Shown here piece after piece: positions 34,232 through 44,290 of a stretch of 64,000 nt of DNA. The notes under the pieces are model-generated. The model had not been told where the DNA came from. It saw nothing but the letters and a program-made list of their open reading frames with translations, and made no database searches. The position numbers and the translations under genes were made by a program. Position 1 is the stretch's first letter. Each line of letters begins with the position of its first letter. Origin of the DNA: Candidatus Daviesbacteria bacterium (lineage in GTDB: Bacteria; Patescibacteria; Microgenomatia; Daviesbacterales; UBA10151); the NCBI GenBank assembly GCA_016187025.1, contig JACPKM010000001.1:372001-436000 (forward strand). Direction: 5' to 3'.

Positions 34232-37200
34232 ATGAAAACTAGACAAGCAAAACAACAAAAATTAGTTTTACAAGTAGTTACGCTACCTAAAGTAAGTGGA
34301 AAAACAAAGCTAAATGGAAAGGTAAATGGACACTTAGGAAAAAATAACCGCTCTTTTGAGGATAGATTTAATCCCCGCTACTCTGAGATGCCAGTTTTCC
34401 CCGAAGGCCTGCCTGAACCGTTATTTTCCGAATCATCAAACAGGATTTTAAAAGAAAGATATCTTCTAAAGGGAGGAAATTTAGAGGCAGTTGAGACAGT
34501 TGCAGAAAGATTCTGGCATATTGCCTATGATATTGCCTCAGCTGATTTTGATTTTAATGTGTCTTCCAAAGAGGTTTTTGAAACAGCCAGGGATTTTTAC
34601 ACTGTGATGGTAAAACAGCAATTTTTACCAAACTCCCCAACTATTATGAATGCAGGTAAGCAAAACCAGCTCCAATATTCGGCTTGTTTTGTCTTGCCCA
34701 TCGATGATTCCATCCCAGCTATTTTTGACACTATGAAATACGCTGCACTTATCCACCAGACAGGGGGCGGTTGCTTAAGTGGAGATTCTCGAGTTTGGAC
34801 AACCTTTTGTGGTATTGAACCAATCGGGACTCTATTTATGCGGGCAACAGTTGATGGAAGAAAGGGAATTAAACAGGGTAATGGAGTTGCATATGATGTT
34901 TCGGATTTAAACATTAAAACAGTTTCTATGGATCCCGCAACCGGTGCAACAGGCCTTAAAAAAGTTAGTCATGTATGGGAATATGATGTACCAAAGGACA
35001 AACAAGTTCAGGTCACAACAGTTGAGGGGGTAAGTATACAAACAAGCAGTTGGCACCCGTTTATGGTAGTCAGAGGAACCCAGATAGTTGAGGTTTCAGC
35101 AGAGAATCTAAAAGAGGGGGATGTTATTTTAGGACCTGAAAAAGCAGATGGGTACTGGCCTTGGCAAGAGCAGAAAAAAGCAGGTCAGCTTGTAATTGAT
35201 GAAGATATAGCTTGGCTAATAGGATTTACTTTAGGAGATGGCTCCTTTGGTTATGTTCCTGCTTTAAGGCAATACCGGGTACGGTGGTTTTCTGGTACAG
35301 AAGATGTTTTAAAGAAAGTACAGATAATACTTTCTAAGAAAAATATTCAACTGTCGATTCAAAAGGATAAAAGAGGTTTGTTCAGCCTGGCTACTTTAAA
35401 CCAAAGGTTTGTGCATGATTTACTGGAAGCATGTGGATTGGAAAAATTTGGACCTAAAGATAATCTAATTCGTGTTCCTGAAATTATTGCTAAATCTCCC
35501 CTTTCTTGTGTTCGGGCATTCATAGCAGGGCTTTTAGATAGTGATGGTTATGTAGCTGAGGATGGAAGTCCTTCCTACTGTACTGTCAGCGGGGCAATGG
35601 CAGATGATCTTGCGTCTCTTGTTAGCTTGCTGGGTTTCCGTCCCAAAGTTTGTTCAAAAGCTCCTTATGGTAAAGGTAAGCAATGTACATACTCTGTTCA
35701 GATATGTCCCTTGCCTCAAGTTAACGAATTGGCAACAGAGCTTTCAGCTTACCTTGCCAATGTAAAACGCCTCAATAGGCTGCAAAGCTCAAGTAAGAAG
35801 CAGACAGCCCTACCTTTAGACTTTACTGCTTTTAGGGATGAGTTGGCAAAGTTAGGGTTAGTCAAAAAAAGATTTGATAAAGTCGGAGGCTCGGGTCCGC
35901 TTGCTAAGGAGTTAAACTATTGGGCTTCTCACAGAAGAATTGACAGAAATAGCGTTTTATCTATAGCCAATGTTGTAGCACCGTATTCTTCAAAACTGGC
36001 AGAATTTCTACAAAGGATTGCCAGATGTGGTCATCAGATCAAAAGCGTTCAGCAAGCAGGTGTGGCAAAACCATATTATGATCTTTCAGTAGAGGACTGG
36101 AATACATATGCTGCAGGAACTCGGGGAATGGTTATGATACATAACACAGGTTTTGCTTTTTCGCGCCTTAGACCTGCGGGCAGTATTGTTAAAAGAAGCG
36201 GGGGAGTTGCTTCAGGTCCAGTATCATTTTTGCGCGTCTATGATGCTGCCACTCAGTCTATTAAACAGGGTGGAACAAGAAGAGGAGCAAATATGGGAAT
36301 TTTACGGATAGATCATCCTGATATCTTAGAATTTATTAGATGCAAGGCAGTTTTAGATGAGCAAAACCAGCCAGTGTTTGATGGAGTGAAGGATTTATTG
36401 CCTGATGATAACTCTAGAAACTTACTAAAAACTCTTTTGCTGGATAGGCAAATCTCCAACTTTAATATCTCAGCAGCAGTGACAGATAAGTTTATGGAGG
36501 CATATTATAAAGGTGAGGAGTATGAGTTGATTGACCCTCATACCAAAGAAGTCACAGGAAGACTTGATGCTAAAGTTGTATTTGATGAAATAGTAGAAAG
36601 AGCATGGAATACGGGAGACCCGGGGTTAATTTTTATAGACAGAATTAACAAATCACCCTCAAACCCAGTTTCTTCCCTAGAAACAATTGAATCCACAAAC
36701 CCGTGCGGTGAACAGCCCTTGGCACCTTGGGATGCTTGTAATCTTGGTTCAATTAATCTGGGAAAGTTTGTTAAAGAAGACGGATCAGATGCGGACTGGG
36801 AGGGTTTGAGAAAGGTTACTCATCAGGCAGTTCATTTTCTGGATAATGTGGTGCAGGTAAATCCTTATACCTTGCCAGAAATTTATGAAGAAGTGCACAA
36901 AAACCGAAGAATAGGGCTAGGGGTTATGGGTTGGGCAGATATGCTTTTTAAACTAAAGGTTTCCTATGACTCAGAGCAAGCTTTAGAGCTAGCAGAAAAA
37001 GTAATGAACTTTATCAACGATGAAGGACATAAAATGTCTGAGGAACTAGCACAAAAACGCGGTCCTTTTCCCAATTGGGAGAATTCCATTTACTCTGATA
37101 AAAATAATCCATCTTTCAAAAATAGAGGTGAGTCTTATGCTTACTCAGGCGGTAGACCCATTAGAAACTCAACAATTACCACTATTGCTCCAACAGGCAC

Positions 37201-38275
37201 AATTTCTATCATCGGAGATTGTTCATCCGGTATTGAGCCGGTATTTGCTTTAGCATATATTCACAGAGCAAAGGGTGATGGAGGGAAAACCGGCAATGAG
37301 ATGAGGTATTTAACAATTGCCAATAAAACCTTTACTGAAATCGGGCAAAAAGAAGGATTTTACAATGAGGAACTAGCACAAAAAGTGATGGATCATGGAT
37401 CAGTTACAGGAGTGGATGATGTACCCGCTGATTGGCAAAGAGTTTTTGTTACAGCTCCTGAGATTGCCCCAGACTGGCATGTAAAAATGCAGGCTGCTTT
37501 CCAAAGATACACTGATAACGGGGTTTCCAAAACCATTAACTTACCAAACTCTGCCACGCTAGAAGATATTAAAAAAGCTTATTTGATGGCCTGGGAAACA
37601 GGTTGTAGTGGTATCACTGTTTATAGGGACGGTTCTAAAACCACTCAGGTTTTGAATGTATCATCTACCTTAAAGCCAAAAACCCAAGAGGTTGAAGAGG
37701 TATCCACTCCAAGTCCGGTTGCCGGCAGGCCAATGGTTTTGCGGGGCAGAACCTATAAAGTTGCTACACCGGTAGGGGAAGCATATATTACTTTGAACAG
37801 AGATGAAAATAATCAACCGTTTGAGGTCTTTGTGACAGTTGGTAGGGGGGGGATGCACACTATGGCAGATGCAGAAGCTATGGGAAGGTTGATGTCCTTG
37901 TCCCTAAGGCTTGCAAGGAGTGCAAATTCTGTTGATCCTACAGCTGTAGCGCTAAAGATTGTTTCCCAGCTTAGAGGAATTGGCGGAGCATCGCATGTGG
38001 GATTTGGTAAAGATAGAGTCATGAGTTTGGCAGATGCTATAGCAAAGGTTTTAGCTGAGGATTTAGCATTAGATGCAAAGCCTGAAGCTCAAGAGATAGA
38101 ACCGCTACCCTTAAACCTAGTGCAAGAAGAGCCTGCTGCAAATACCGGATCAGATGATGTAGTTAGGTCTTCGTCCATGGCTCAAGCTGATCTTTGTCCG
38201 GAATGTGGAAATGCAACCTTTGTCAGGGAAGACGGTTGCCAGAAATGTTACTCCTGCGGGTATTCTAAGTGTTGA
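34232..38275 (+). CDS. nrdJ: Adenosylcobalamin-dependent (class II) ribonucleotide reductase with intein
   Basis: 1347 residues, of which about 889 remain after splicing. The extein shows YSACFVLPIDD, HQTGGG joined to TGFAFSRLRP, GGTRRGANMG, NPCGEQPLAPWDACNLGSIN with the thiyl-radical Cys, and ETGCSGITVYRDGSK; it ends in a four-Cys zinc ribbon, CPECGNATF and CQKCYSCGYSKC. It makes deoxynucleotides without needing oxygen, using coenzyme B12. The gene follows nrdR by 3 nt, and a cobalamin adenosyltransferase lies 0.6 kb downstream. TGA stop. Confidence 0.95.
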   Translation: MKTRQAKQQKLVLQVVTLPKVSGKTKLNGKVNGHLGKNNRSFEDRFNPRYSEMPVFPEGLPEPLFSESSNRILKERYLLKGGNLEAVETVAERFWHIAYDIASADFDFNVSSKEVFETARDFYTVMVKQQFLPNSPTIMNAGKQNQLQYSACFVLPIDDSIPAIFDTMKYAALIHQTGGGCLSGDSRVWTTFCGIEPIGTLFMRATVDGRKGIKQGNGVAYDVSDLNIKTVSMDPATGATGLKKVSHVWEYDVPKDKQVQVTTVEGVSIQTSSWHPFMVVRGTQIVEVSAENLKEGDVILGPEKADGYWPWQEQKKAGQLVIDEDIAWLIGFTLGDGSFGYVPALRQYRVRWFSGTEDVLKKVQIILSKKNIQLSIQKDKRGLFSLATLNQRFVHDLLEACGLEKFGPKDNLIRVPEIIAKSPLSCVRAFIAGLLDSDGYVAEDGSPSYCTVSGAMADDLASLVSLLGFRPKVCSKAPYGKGKQCTYSVQICPLPQVNELATELSAYLANVKRLNRLQSSSKKQTALPLDFTAFRDELAKLGLVKKRFDKVGGSGPLAKELNYWASHRRIDRNSVLSIANVVAPYSSKLAEFLQRIARCGHQIKSVQQAGVAKPYYDLSVEDWNTYAAGTRGMVMIHNTGFAFSRLRPAGSIVKRSGGVASGPVSFLRVYDAATQSIKQGGTRRGANMGILRIDHPDILEFIRCKAVLDEQNQPVFDGVKDLLPDDNSRNLLKTLLLDRQISNFNISAAVTDKFMEAYYKGEEYELIDPHTKEVTGRLDAKVVFDEIVERAWNTGDPGLIFIDRINKSPSNPVSSLETIESTNPCGEQPLAPWDACNLGSINLGKFVKEDGSDADWEGLRKVTHQAVHFLDNVVQVNPYTLPEIYEEVHKNRRIGLGVMGWADMLFKLKVSYDSEQALELAEKVMNFINDEGHKMSEELAQKRGPFPNWENSIYSDKNNPSFKNRGESYAYSGGRPIRNSTITTIAPTGTISIIGDCSSGIEPVFALAYIHRAKGDGGKTGNEMRYLTIANKTFTEIGQKEGFYNEELAQKVMDHGSVTGVDDVPADWQRVFVTAPEIAPDWHVKMQAAFQRYTDNGVSKTINLPNSATLEDIKKAYLMAWETGCSGITVYRDGSKTTQVLNVSSTLKPKTQEVEEVSTPSPVAGRPMVLRGRTYKVATPVGEAYITLNRDENNQPFEVFVTVGRGGMHTMADAEAMGRLMSLSLRLARSANSVDPTAVALKIVSQLRGIGGASHVGFGKDRVMSLADAIAKVLAEDLALDAKPEAQEIEPLPLNLVQEEPAANTGSDDVVRSSSMAQADLCPECGNATFVREDGCQKCYSCGYSKC
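34772..36145 (+). other. Intein with LAGLIDADG homing endonuclease, inside nrdJ
   Basis: Residues 181-638 (458 aa). N-terminal splice block CLSGDSRVW begins with Cys1. Block B is TSSWHPFMV with the conserved His. Endonuclease blocks are LIGFTLGDGSF and FIAGLLDSDGYV with both acidic residues, so the enzyme looks intact. Block F is YDLSVEDWNTYAA and the end is MIHN with the usual His-Asn pair; the +1 residue is Thr. It sits in the strictly conserved QTGGG/TGFAFS substrate loop of class II reductase, a classic intein site. Confidence 0.95.
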
Positions 38276-38300
38276 CTTTCTTCCATAAATATCCTATAAT
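38272..38300 (+). promoter_or_regulatory. Promoter for the NUDIX gene
   Basis: TTGACT (38272-38277), overlapping the nrdJ stop, 17-nt spacer, TATAAT (38295-38300). The ATG is 14 nt on, giving a leader of about 8 nt. Confidence 0.7.
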
Positions 38301-38314
38301 ATAGTTCCAAAAAT

Positions 38315-38833
38315 ATGAACCCAGCAGTAAGGGCAGTCATTATCACTTCAGATAGTAGTATATTACTTACTTTCCAACCTGATCATGGCCGTAGAAGATT
38401 TTTCATACCAGGTGGATCTATGGAAAGATCAGATGAAGGTCATAGAAGAACACGCCTGCAAAAAGAATTGAGAGAAGAGTTGGGATTGGATGTTAGTCGG
38501 GCAAACATGCATGAGTTGCATCCGATCACGACAGGAATAAGAAATCATGATTTATTTTTTGTAAGCAGAGTTAGAGGCGGTATTGTAAGGATTAATCCGT
38601 TTGATAGGTCTGAGCCCGTCCTTGGGCTGGGATTTTGGGGTGGTGGGTACCGTATTCCTCATGAACTGCTCACAGGTCATGTAGCACAGTTAGGAGATTT
38701 TTATAGAAAATATCCCCATTTGAGGGGAGAAGTTACAGAAGGTTTGGTTATACCAGAGGGTTTATTAAGAAATAGAAACACCCCGATTGGAGTTATATCT
38801 TGGGATGCTCAAAGACGCAGCTGGAGAGTATAG
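38315..38833 (+). CDS. NUDIX-family hydrolase
   Basis: A 172-residue protein. The Nudix helix is seen in GGSMERSDEGHRR to LQKELREELGLD; the REUxEE core has Lys for the first Arg (KELREELG), and the loop before it is one residue longer than the consensus, so activity may be altered. The fold otherwise matches: VRAVIITSDSSILLTF at the N terminus and a late HELLTGH region. Substrate unknown, but a nucleoside diphosphate derivative is usual. Own promoter between nrdJ and the adenosyltransferase. A short dyad CCCTT/AAGGG follows the stop. Confidence 0.75.
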   Translation: MNPAVRAVIITSDSSILLTFQPDHGRRRFFIPGGSMERSDEGHRRTRLQKELREELGLDVSRANMHELHPITTGIRNHDLFFVSRVRGGIVRINPFDRSEPVLGLGFWGGGYRIPHELLTGHVAQLGDFYRKYPHLRGEVTEGLVIPEGLLRNRNTPIGVISWDAQRRSWRV

Positions 38834-38891
38834 CTGGATTCCCTTTTCAAGGGTTAGGGTAGAAATAACCTAAATTTGTTAGAATGTGCTT

Positions 38892-39428
38892 ATGGATCAG
38901 AGGGAAAAAGGTTTAGTTATTTTATACACTGGTGAAGGAAAGGGTAAAACTACTGCTGCTTTAGGGATTATTTTACGGGCTGTAGGATATAAGAAAAAGT
39001 GTTTGATGGTGCAGTTTGGTAAGACTTGGTTTACCGGAGAACTGGTTGGAATAAAAAAACTTTCGCCTTTGGTAAAAATTATCCAGGGTGGAAAAGGTTT
39101 TGTTGATATTCTAGGAGATCAACTCCCAAGAGAAAAGCACCAGGAAGCAGCCCAAAAGACTTTTAATTATTTATATAATGAAACTACAAGCGGAAAATGG
39201 GATTTGGTGATAGCTGATGAGATTGTAGGAGCTGTATCAGGTAAAATTTTGCCTTTGGAGGATGCAGTAAGATTAATCACAGACAAACCAGCAAGTGTTG
39301 ATTTAGTATTGACGGGTCACAACGCACCACAGAAACTAATTGATTTAGCTGATCTGGTCACAGAAATGCAAGCGATCAAACATCCTTACCAGAAAGGAGT
39401 TTTAGCAAAAAAAGGGGTTGACTTTTAG
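38892..39428 (+). CDS. Cob(I)yrinic acid a,c-diamide adenosyltransferase (CobO/BtuR type)
   Basis: 178 residues from the ATG at 38892; a GTG at 38886 is possible, but TAGAAT at 38880-38885 is 6 nt before the ATG. P-loop GEGKGKTTAALG, then the family block IADEIVGAVSGKILPLEDAV and VLTGHNAPQKLIDLADLVTE. It attaches the 5'-deoxyadenosyl group to corrinoids, making coenzyme B12. No corrin ring synthesis genes are here, so it probably processes salvaged B12 for the NrdJ reductase just upstream. Confidence 0.9.
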   Translation: MDQREKGLVILYTGEGKGKTTAALGIILRAVGYKKKCLMVQFGKTWFTGELVGIKKLSPLVKIIQGGKGFVDILGDQLPREKHQEAAQKTFNYLYNETTSGKWDLVIADEIVGAVSGKILPLEDAVRLITDKPASVDLVLTGHNAPQKLIDLADLVTEMQAIKHPYQKGVLAKKGVDF

Positions 39429-39464
39429 CACTCAGCATGTTAATCTGCTAAAGTTGAAGAAACT

Positions 39465-41891
39465 ATGAGTGATATATCAAGAATCATTTCGTCTCAACCA
39501 ATAAAACTAAAGCCTACGATTCCAGTCGGCCCTTTAAGGGATACAGTAATTTTTCCTGGAAACTCTGTTCCTATAATTTCTGGCAGACCCAAATCAAAAG
39601 CTGCGCTTGATGCAGCCTGGGGTACTGATAAACTAATTGCTTTTGTTACCCAAAAAAACGCCCGGATTGAAGACCCTACTGAAAAAGATCTATACCAGGT
39701 TGGGACTGTTTGCCTGATAAGAAGAGTTGTAAAAAATCCGGAAGGTGAATATACACTTCAGGCAGAAGGTATTGCCAGAGTATTTTTAAAAAAGTTTACC
39801 CAAATTGATCCCTTCTTAGAAGCAGAAATTGAAGAAATTCCTGAGCTTTATGAAAAGAATGAACAGACTGAGGCGTTAATGCGTACTGTCAGAGAACAGC
39901 TCAAACGTTATCTGGAGCTTGGTGGTAACCCATTCCTAGATCAAACCGGACTGACCAACTGGTCCCTGTTTACATACACTGAAGATCCTAACCAATTGGT
40001 AAACTCAGTTGCCCAGGCTATAGATTTTAAAACTATTGATAAACAGCAAATGCTGGAAAAAGTAGCTGCCTCAGAAAGACTGCAAAGACTTTCAGAACTT
40101 CTGGCAAAAGAGATAAGAATCATGGAGATTTCCCAAAAGATTTCTTCCCAGACCCAAGAAAGAGTGTCCCGTATGACCAAAGAAGCAATTTTAAGAGAGC
40201 AAATGAAAAGTATAGAGGAAGAGTTGGGAGGAGGAGACAGTGAACATCAGGAAATTAGGGAGTTTGAGCTAAAGATTAGAAAAGCTGGTATGCCCAAAGT
40301 GGTTCAAGACAAAGCCAAAAAAGAGTTAGGTCGTTTAGCAAAGATGTCTTCCTACAACCCTGAGGCTGGATATATCAGAAACTATCTGGAATGGTTAACT
40401 GATCTTCCCTGGAAAGCTTTTAAAGGCAAAAAAATAGACCTTAAAAAAGCACAAGAAATTTTGGATACAGACCATTACGGACTAAATAAAGTCAAAGAAA
40501 GAATTGTTGAGTATTTGGCTGTACATAAACTGGCTGGAAAAATGAGAGGACCAATTCTTTGTTTTGCTGGGCCTCCTGGTACTGGAAAAACATCCATTGG
40601 TAAATCGATTGCCAAAGCCCTGGGAAGAAAGTTTGTCAAAATCTCTTTAGGAGGGATTAGGGATGAAGCTGAGATCAGAGGACACAGAAGAACTTATGTT
40701 GGCTCTATGCCAGGAAGGATTATTCAGGCTATTAAGCAAGCTGAAACTACCAATCCAGTATTTATGTTGGATGAAATTGACAAAATTGGTACAGATTATA
40801 GAGGTGATCCTTCTGCTGCCTTACTTGAGGCGCTAGACCCAGAGCAAAACGATGCCTTCTCCGATCATTACCTGGAAGTTTCATATGATTTGTCTCATGT
40901 CATGTTTATTACAACTGCAAATATTTTAGATACGATCCCCCCTGCTTTAAGAGATAGGTTGGAAGTTATTCTTTATCCAGGGTATACAGAAGATGAAAAA
41001 TTCCATATCGCACAAAATTTTTTAATTCCTAAACAAATAGAAACACATGGTTTGAAAAAAGAGCAAATTCAGTTTGTTGATGATGCAGTAAAATCTATTA
41101 TTAGAGAATACACCAGAGAGGCCGGAGTAAGGAATTTAGAAAGAGAGATTGCAGCAGTAATCAGAAAGATAGCAAGAAAAGTAGCTGAATCAAACAAGAA
41201 AACAGCTGCCAAATTTAAGATTACTCCTGATGATATACATAAATATTTAGGTCCAATCAAGTTCTTGCCACAACTTGCCGAGATTGAAGACACTATTGGA
41301 ATGACTACTGGACTATCCGTTACTGAGGCAGGAGGAGATATTTTGTTTATAGAGGTAACATTGATGCCTGGTAAAGGACAGTTAATACTTACTGGTCAGT
41401 TAGGTGATGTTATGAAAGAATCAGGTCAAGCAGCAATGTCTTATGTCCGCGCGCACTGGGCAGAACTGGGACTTCCTGAGAGATTTTTTAATAAGGTAGA
41501 TGTGCATGTTCACGTTCCAGAAGGAGCTATTCCAAAAGATGGGCCTTCAGCCGGAATTTCTCTGACTACAGCCATAGTGTCTGCGTTCACTAAAATTCCT
41601 GTTAGAAAAGATGTAGCAATGACTGGTGAGGTAACTTTGCGGGGACGGGTACTGGAAATCGGTGGATTCAAACAAAAAGTTTTAGCAGCCCACAGAGCAG
41701 GAGTTAAAACTGTCATTGCTCCAAAAGATAACGAGAGAGACATGGAAGATATTCCAAGTTTTGTTAAAGATGATTTGAAGTTTTTCTTTGCCAAACATAT
41801 GGATGATGTGTTAGAGGTTGCTTTGCTAAAGCTTCCAAAACCAAGTCATCAAAAAAACCTTCCTCTTCCGCCTTCAGCTTACGTAGCTTAA
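39465..41891 (+). CDS. lon: ATP-dependent protease Lon (LonA)
   Basis: 808 residues, the normal LonA length. N-terminal LON substrate domain (about 17-215), coiled region, AAA+ module with Walker A GPPGTGKT (369-376), FMLDEIDKIG Walker B, then the protease domain with catalytic S695 in KDGPSAGIS and K738 in GGFKQK. It degrades damaged and regulatory proteins in the cytoplasm. No clear heat-shock element is seen upstream. Confidence 0.97.
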   Translation: MSDISRIISSQPIKLKPTIPVGPLRDTVIFPGNSVPIISGRPKSKAALDAAWGTDKLIAFVTQKNARIEDPTEKDLYQVGTVCLIRRVVKNPEGEYTLQAEGIARVFLKKFTQIDPFLEAEIEEIPELYEKNEQTEALMRTVREQLKRYLELGGNPFLDQTGLTNWSLFTYTEDPNQLVNSVAQAIDFKTIDKQQMLEKVAASERLQRLSELLAKEIRIMEISQKISSQTQERVSRMTKEAILREQMKSIEEELGGGDSEHQEIREFELKIRKAGMPKVVQDKAKKELGRLAKMSSYNPEAGYIRNYLEWLTDLPWKAFKGKKIDLKKAQEILDTDHYGLNKVKERIVEYLAVHKLAGKMRGPILCFAGPPGTGKTSIGKSIAKALGRKFVKISLGGIRDEAEIRGHRRTYVGSMPGRIIQAIKQAETTNPVFMLDEIDKIGTDYRGDPSAALLEALDPEQNDAFSDHYLEVSYDLSHVMFITTANILDTIPPALRDRLEVILYPGYTEDEKFHIAQNFLIPKQIETHGLKKEQIQFVDDAVKSIIREYTREAGVRNLEREIAAVIRKIARKVAESNKKTAAKFKITPDDIHKYLGPIKFLPQLAEIEDTIGMTTGLSVTEAGGDILFIEVTLMPGKGQLILTGQLGDVMKESGQAAMSYVRAHWAELGLPERFFNKVDVHVHVPEGAIPKDGPSAGISLTTAIVSAFTKIPVRKDVAMTGEVTLRGRVLEIGGFKQKVLAAHRAGVKTVIAPKDNERDMEDIPSFVKDDLKFFFAKHMDDVLEVALLKLPKPSHQKNLPLPPSAYVA

Positions 41892-41957
41892 TGGCAAAAC
41901 CAGCTCAGTAATCTCTGAAAAAAATATGATATGCTATTTGCTAACTAAATTAGTTTA

Positions 41958-42647
41958 ATGGCAGGCAAACTTTTTAATCCAACTGTAGTACTATTTCTTG
42001 TTTCCTTATTAAATTTTTGGGTGTGGAGAATTTTTCAAGGTAATATTTTTTTAGGAGTAATTCTGCTTTTCTTAACTTTTATATTGTTTAGACTATACCA
42101 AGATAAAAAAGGGAAATTACTAATTGCTTTGCTCATCAGTATTGTATTAGTAAGCTTGTTTGTTCTAGGGGAAGGATGGGATAAAACAATCTTTGCCAAA
42201 TCCCCTGCCCAGGTGCTTTTGCAAGATAGAAGACATGGGTATTTGGCAGATAATCTGGGAAAAGCTTTTACCAATAAAGCGAGCCAAATTTTTTATGCCC
42301 GTTTTTCAACTCCCATTTATAAAATGCAGGAAAATGTTTTCTCAACTCTGGATCTAAATCTATATTTTTTTGCCAGTCATCCAAGGGAAAGAGCTGGAAT
42401 AGATGATTTTGAAAAATATAGCTTTGTTTTCCTGCCTGTTTTTTTAATAGGATTTGTTAAGCTTTTGTCTGAAAAGAAAAAAATTGTTATTTATTATTTT
42501 TTGCTAGCTTTGGTTGTCAGCGCTTTTATATCTTCAAAATATAGGTTTGGTCCAGTTTTCTTTTTTCCATTAATAAACCTTGCTATAACTATTGGATTTT
42601 TATATTTAGTAAACTTTTTCCGAACAAAACTAAAATATGAAATTTAA
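41958..42647 (+). CDS. Hypothetical polytopic membrane protein, partner of glycosyltransferase
   Basis: 229 residues with about six hydrophobic helices and a middle loop (about 85-150) with LLQDRRHGYLADNLGKAF and FASHPRERAGIDDFEKY. I do not recognise a family. Its 3' end overlaps the next glycosyltransferase by 11 nt, so the two are likely made together and may form a complex. Confidence 0.6.
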   Translation: MAGKLFNPTVVLFLVSLLNFWVWRIFQGNIFLGVILLFLTFILFRLYQDKKGKLLIALLISIVLVSLFVLGEGWDKTIFAKSPAQVLLQDRRHGYLADNLGKAFTNKASQIFYARFSTPIYKMQENVFSTLDLNLYFFASHPRERAGIDDFEKYSFVFLPVFLIGFVKLLSEKKKIVIYYFLLALVVSAFISSKYRFGPVFFFPLINLAITIGFLYLVNFFRTKLKYEI

Positions 42648-44223
42648 AATCATTTTTGCCTTAGCGTCTGTCTTACTTATTGCTTCTGTCCTGCGCTTTT
42701 TCTTCCTTGACCAACTACCTCCAGGGTTAAATACAGATGAAGCTTCCCAAGGATACGATGCTTATTCTCTGCTTTTGACAGGTAAGGATCAGTGGGGGAA
42801 ATCTTTTCCAATCTTTCTGCGGTCTTTTGGCAGTTACCAATCCCCTCTTTATACCTATTTGACTATAATCCCAACTTTTTTTTGGGATATCAGCATTTTT
42901 TCTACCCGGTTTATCTCAGCTCTATCAGGAGTATCCATAGTTTTTTTAACCTTTTTAATTATTCGAAAAATCGAAGACAGGGCAAATATAGAAATCTCTT
43001 TAATATCTTCATTGATGGTAGCAATTTCTCCCTGGGCTATATTTTTTAGTAGAAACGCCACAGAAGCAAATTTGGCACTGGCAATATTTTTAGGGGCAGT
43101 TTATCTGCTGTTACTTTCTTTAAAAAATATCAATTTTCTCCCCCTTTCTTTTTTGCTTTTGGGAATTTCCACTTATGCATATCATGCCCAAAGGGTAATA
43201 ACCCTAATTTTTATTGCTTTCTGCTTTTTTGCATTCAGAAGATACTTTTTTAAAAAGCAAATTCTATTTGTAGTATCTGTTGCAATCTTTTTAGTGATAC
43301 AAATTCCTCAGTTTTTATTAATCAATACACCTGGTGCAAATAGGAGATTGGAACAAGTAAATTATTTCAAGCAAGCAAAGGGTAGTGTGGTAGACAAAAG
43401 TATATTTATAGTTAGGAAATTCTCTGCTCAGTATAGTGCCTATTTATCCCCCAACAATTTGTTTTTTAACCCAGATCCACAAGGAGTTCGCTCTATTCCC
43501 CAAATGAGCGTTTTTTATAGCTTTATGATTATTCCATTTTTGTTTGGTATCAAAGAAATATTGAAACGATGGATAGATCCACTGGTTAAAATATTATTAT
43601 TTGCTGGTTTGATCAGCTTAGTGCCTTCTGCGTTTACAGGAGAACCTTTTTATACTATGCGGGTACTGCCCTATTTATGGGTTATAAGCTTGGTAATAGG
43701 TTTTGGAGGATATTCGATTTTAAATCTTTTGAGGCAAAAAGTTGTAAAAGTTTTAGCTTTAGTTTTATTGTTAGGTTTTTCTATACCTTGTTTTTATATC
43801 AATTACTTTATTTTTCTAAAATACGAAAGAGCAGATTATTATGAATACCCTTTTGTTGAAGTGGCCAAAGAAAGCGAAAGGTTAAAAGATGAGCAGTTTG
43901 TTGTTGATACAGGTCGAGAACCACAACTATATATTCTTTTTGCTTTCTATAAAAAATATGATCCAAAAAAATTCCAAGAGGAAAATGGATTGCAAAATAT
44001 AGCTGACTACTATTATCAAACAGAGCTATCAAAAAAGCATACTGTGGGAAACGTTGAATTAAAGCCTATTGATTGGAAAGATGCCAGCACTGAAAAGATT
44101 TTAGTCGGTGATGAGGTAGCTATATCAGATCCACAAGTAAAGGATCATAATTTGATGTTGCTAAAAGAGTTTAAAGATTTAGAAGGTGAGATGGCAGTGA
44201 GGGCTTTTAAAAGCAGTTTTTAA
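42637..44223 (+). CDS. GT-C (PMT/ArnT-like, GT39) membrane glycosyltransferase
   Basis: A 528-residue polytopic protein. The first outer loop reads LPPGLNTDEASQGYDAYSLL, the NTDEA form of the GT39/ArnT catalytic Asp-Glu motif, followed by a PLYTYL segment. About eleven helices are followed by a soluble C-terminal region after residue 390. Translationally coupled to the membrane protein before it. It should use a polyprenyl-phosphate sugar; acceptor unknown. Confidence 0.85.
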   Translation: MKFKIIFALASVLLIASVLRFFFLDQLPPGLNTDEASQGYDAYSLLLTGKDQWGKSFPIFLRSFGSYQSPLYTYLTIIPTFFWDISIFSTRFISALSGVSIVFLTFLIIRKIEDRANIEISLISSLMVAISPWAIFFSRNATEANLALAIFLGAVYLLLLSLKNINFLPLSFLLLGISTYAYHAQRVITLIFIAFCFFAFRRYFFKKQILFVVSVAIFLVIQIPQFLLINTPGANRRLEQVNYFKQAKGSVVDKSIFIVRKFSAQYSAYLSPNNLFFNPDPQGVRSIPQMSVFYSFMIIPFLFGIKEILKRWIDPLVKILLFAGLISLVPSAFTGEPFYTMRVLPYLWVISLVIGFGGYSILNLLRQKVVKVLALVLLLGFSIPCFYINYFIFLKYERADYYEYPFVEVAKESERLKDEQFVVDTGREPQLYILFAFYKKYDPKKFQEENGLQNIADYYYQTELSKKHTVGNVELKPIDWKDASTEKILVGDEVAISDPQVKDHNLMLLKEFKDLEGEMAVRAFKSSF

Positions 44224-44290
44224 TTTTTTCCCTGCTTGACTTCCAGTAGCCTCATAGTGTAAATTTTTAGTATTCTGCCTCAAATATTTC

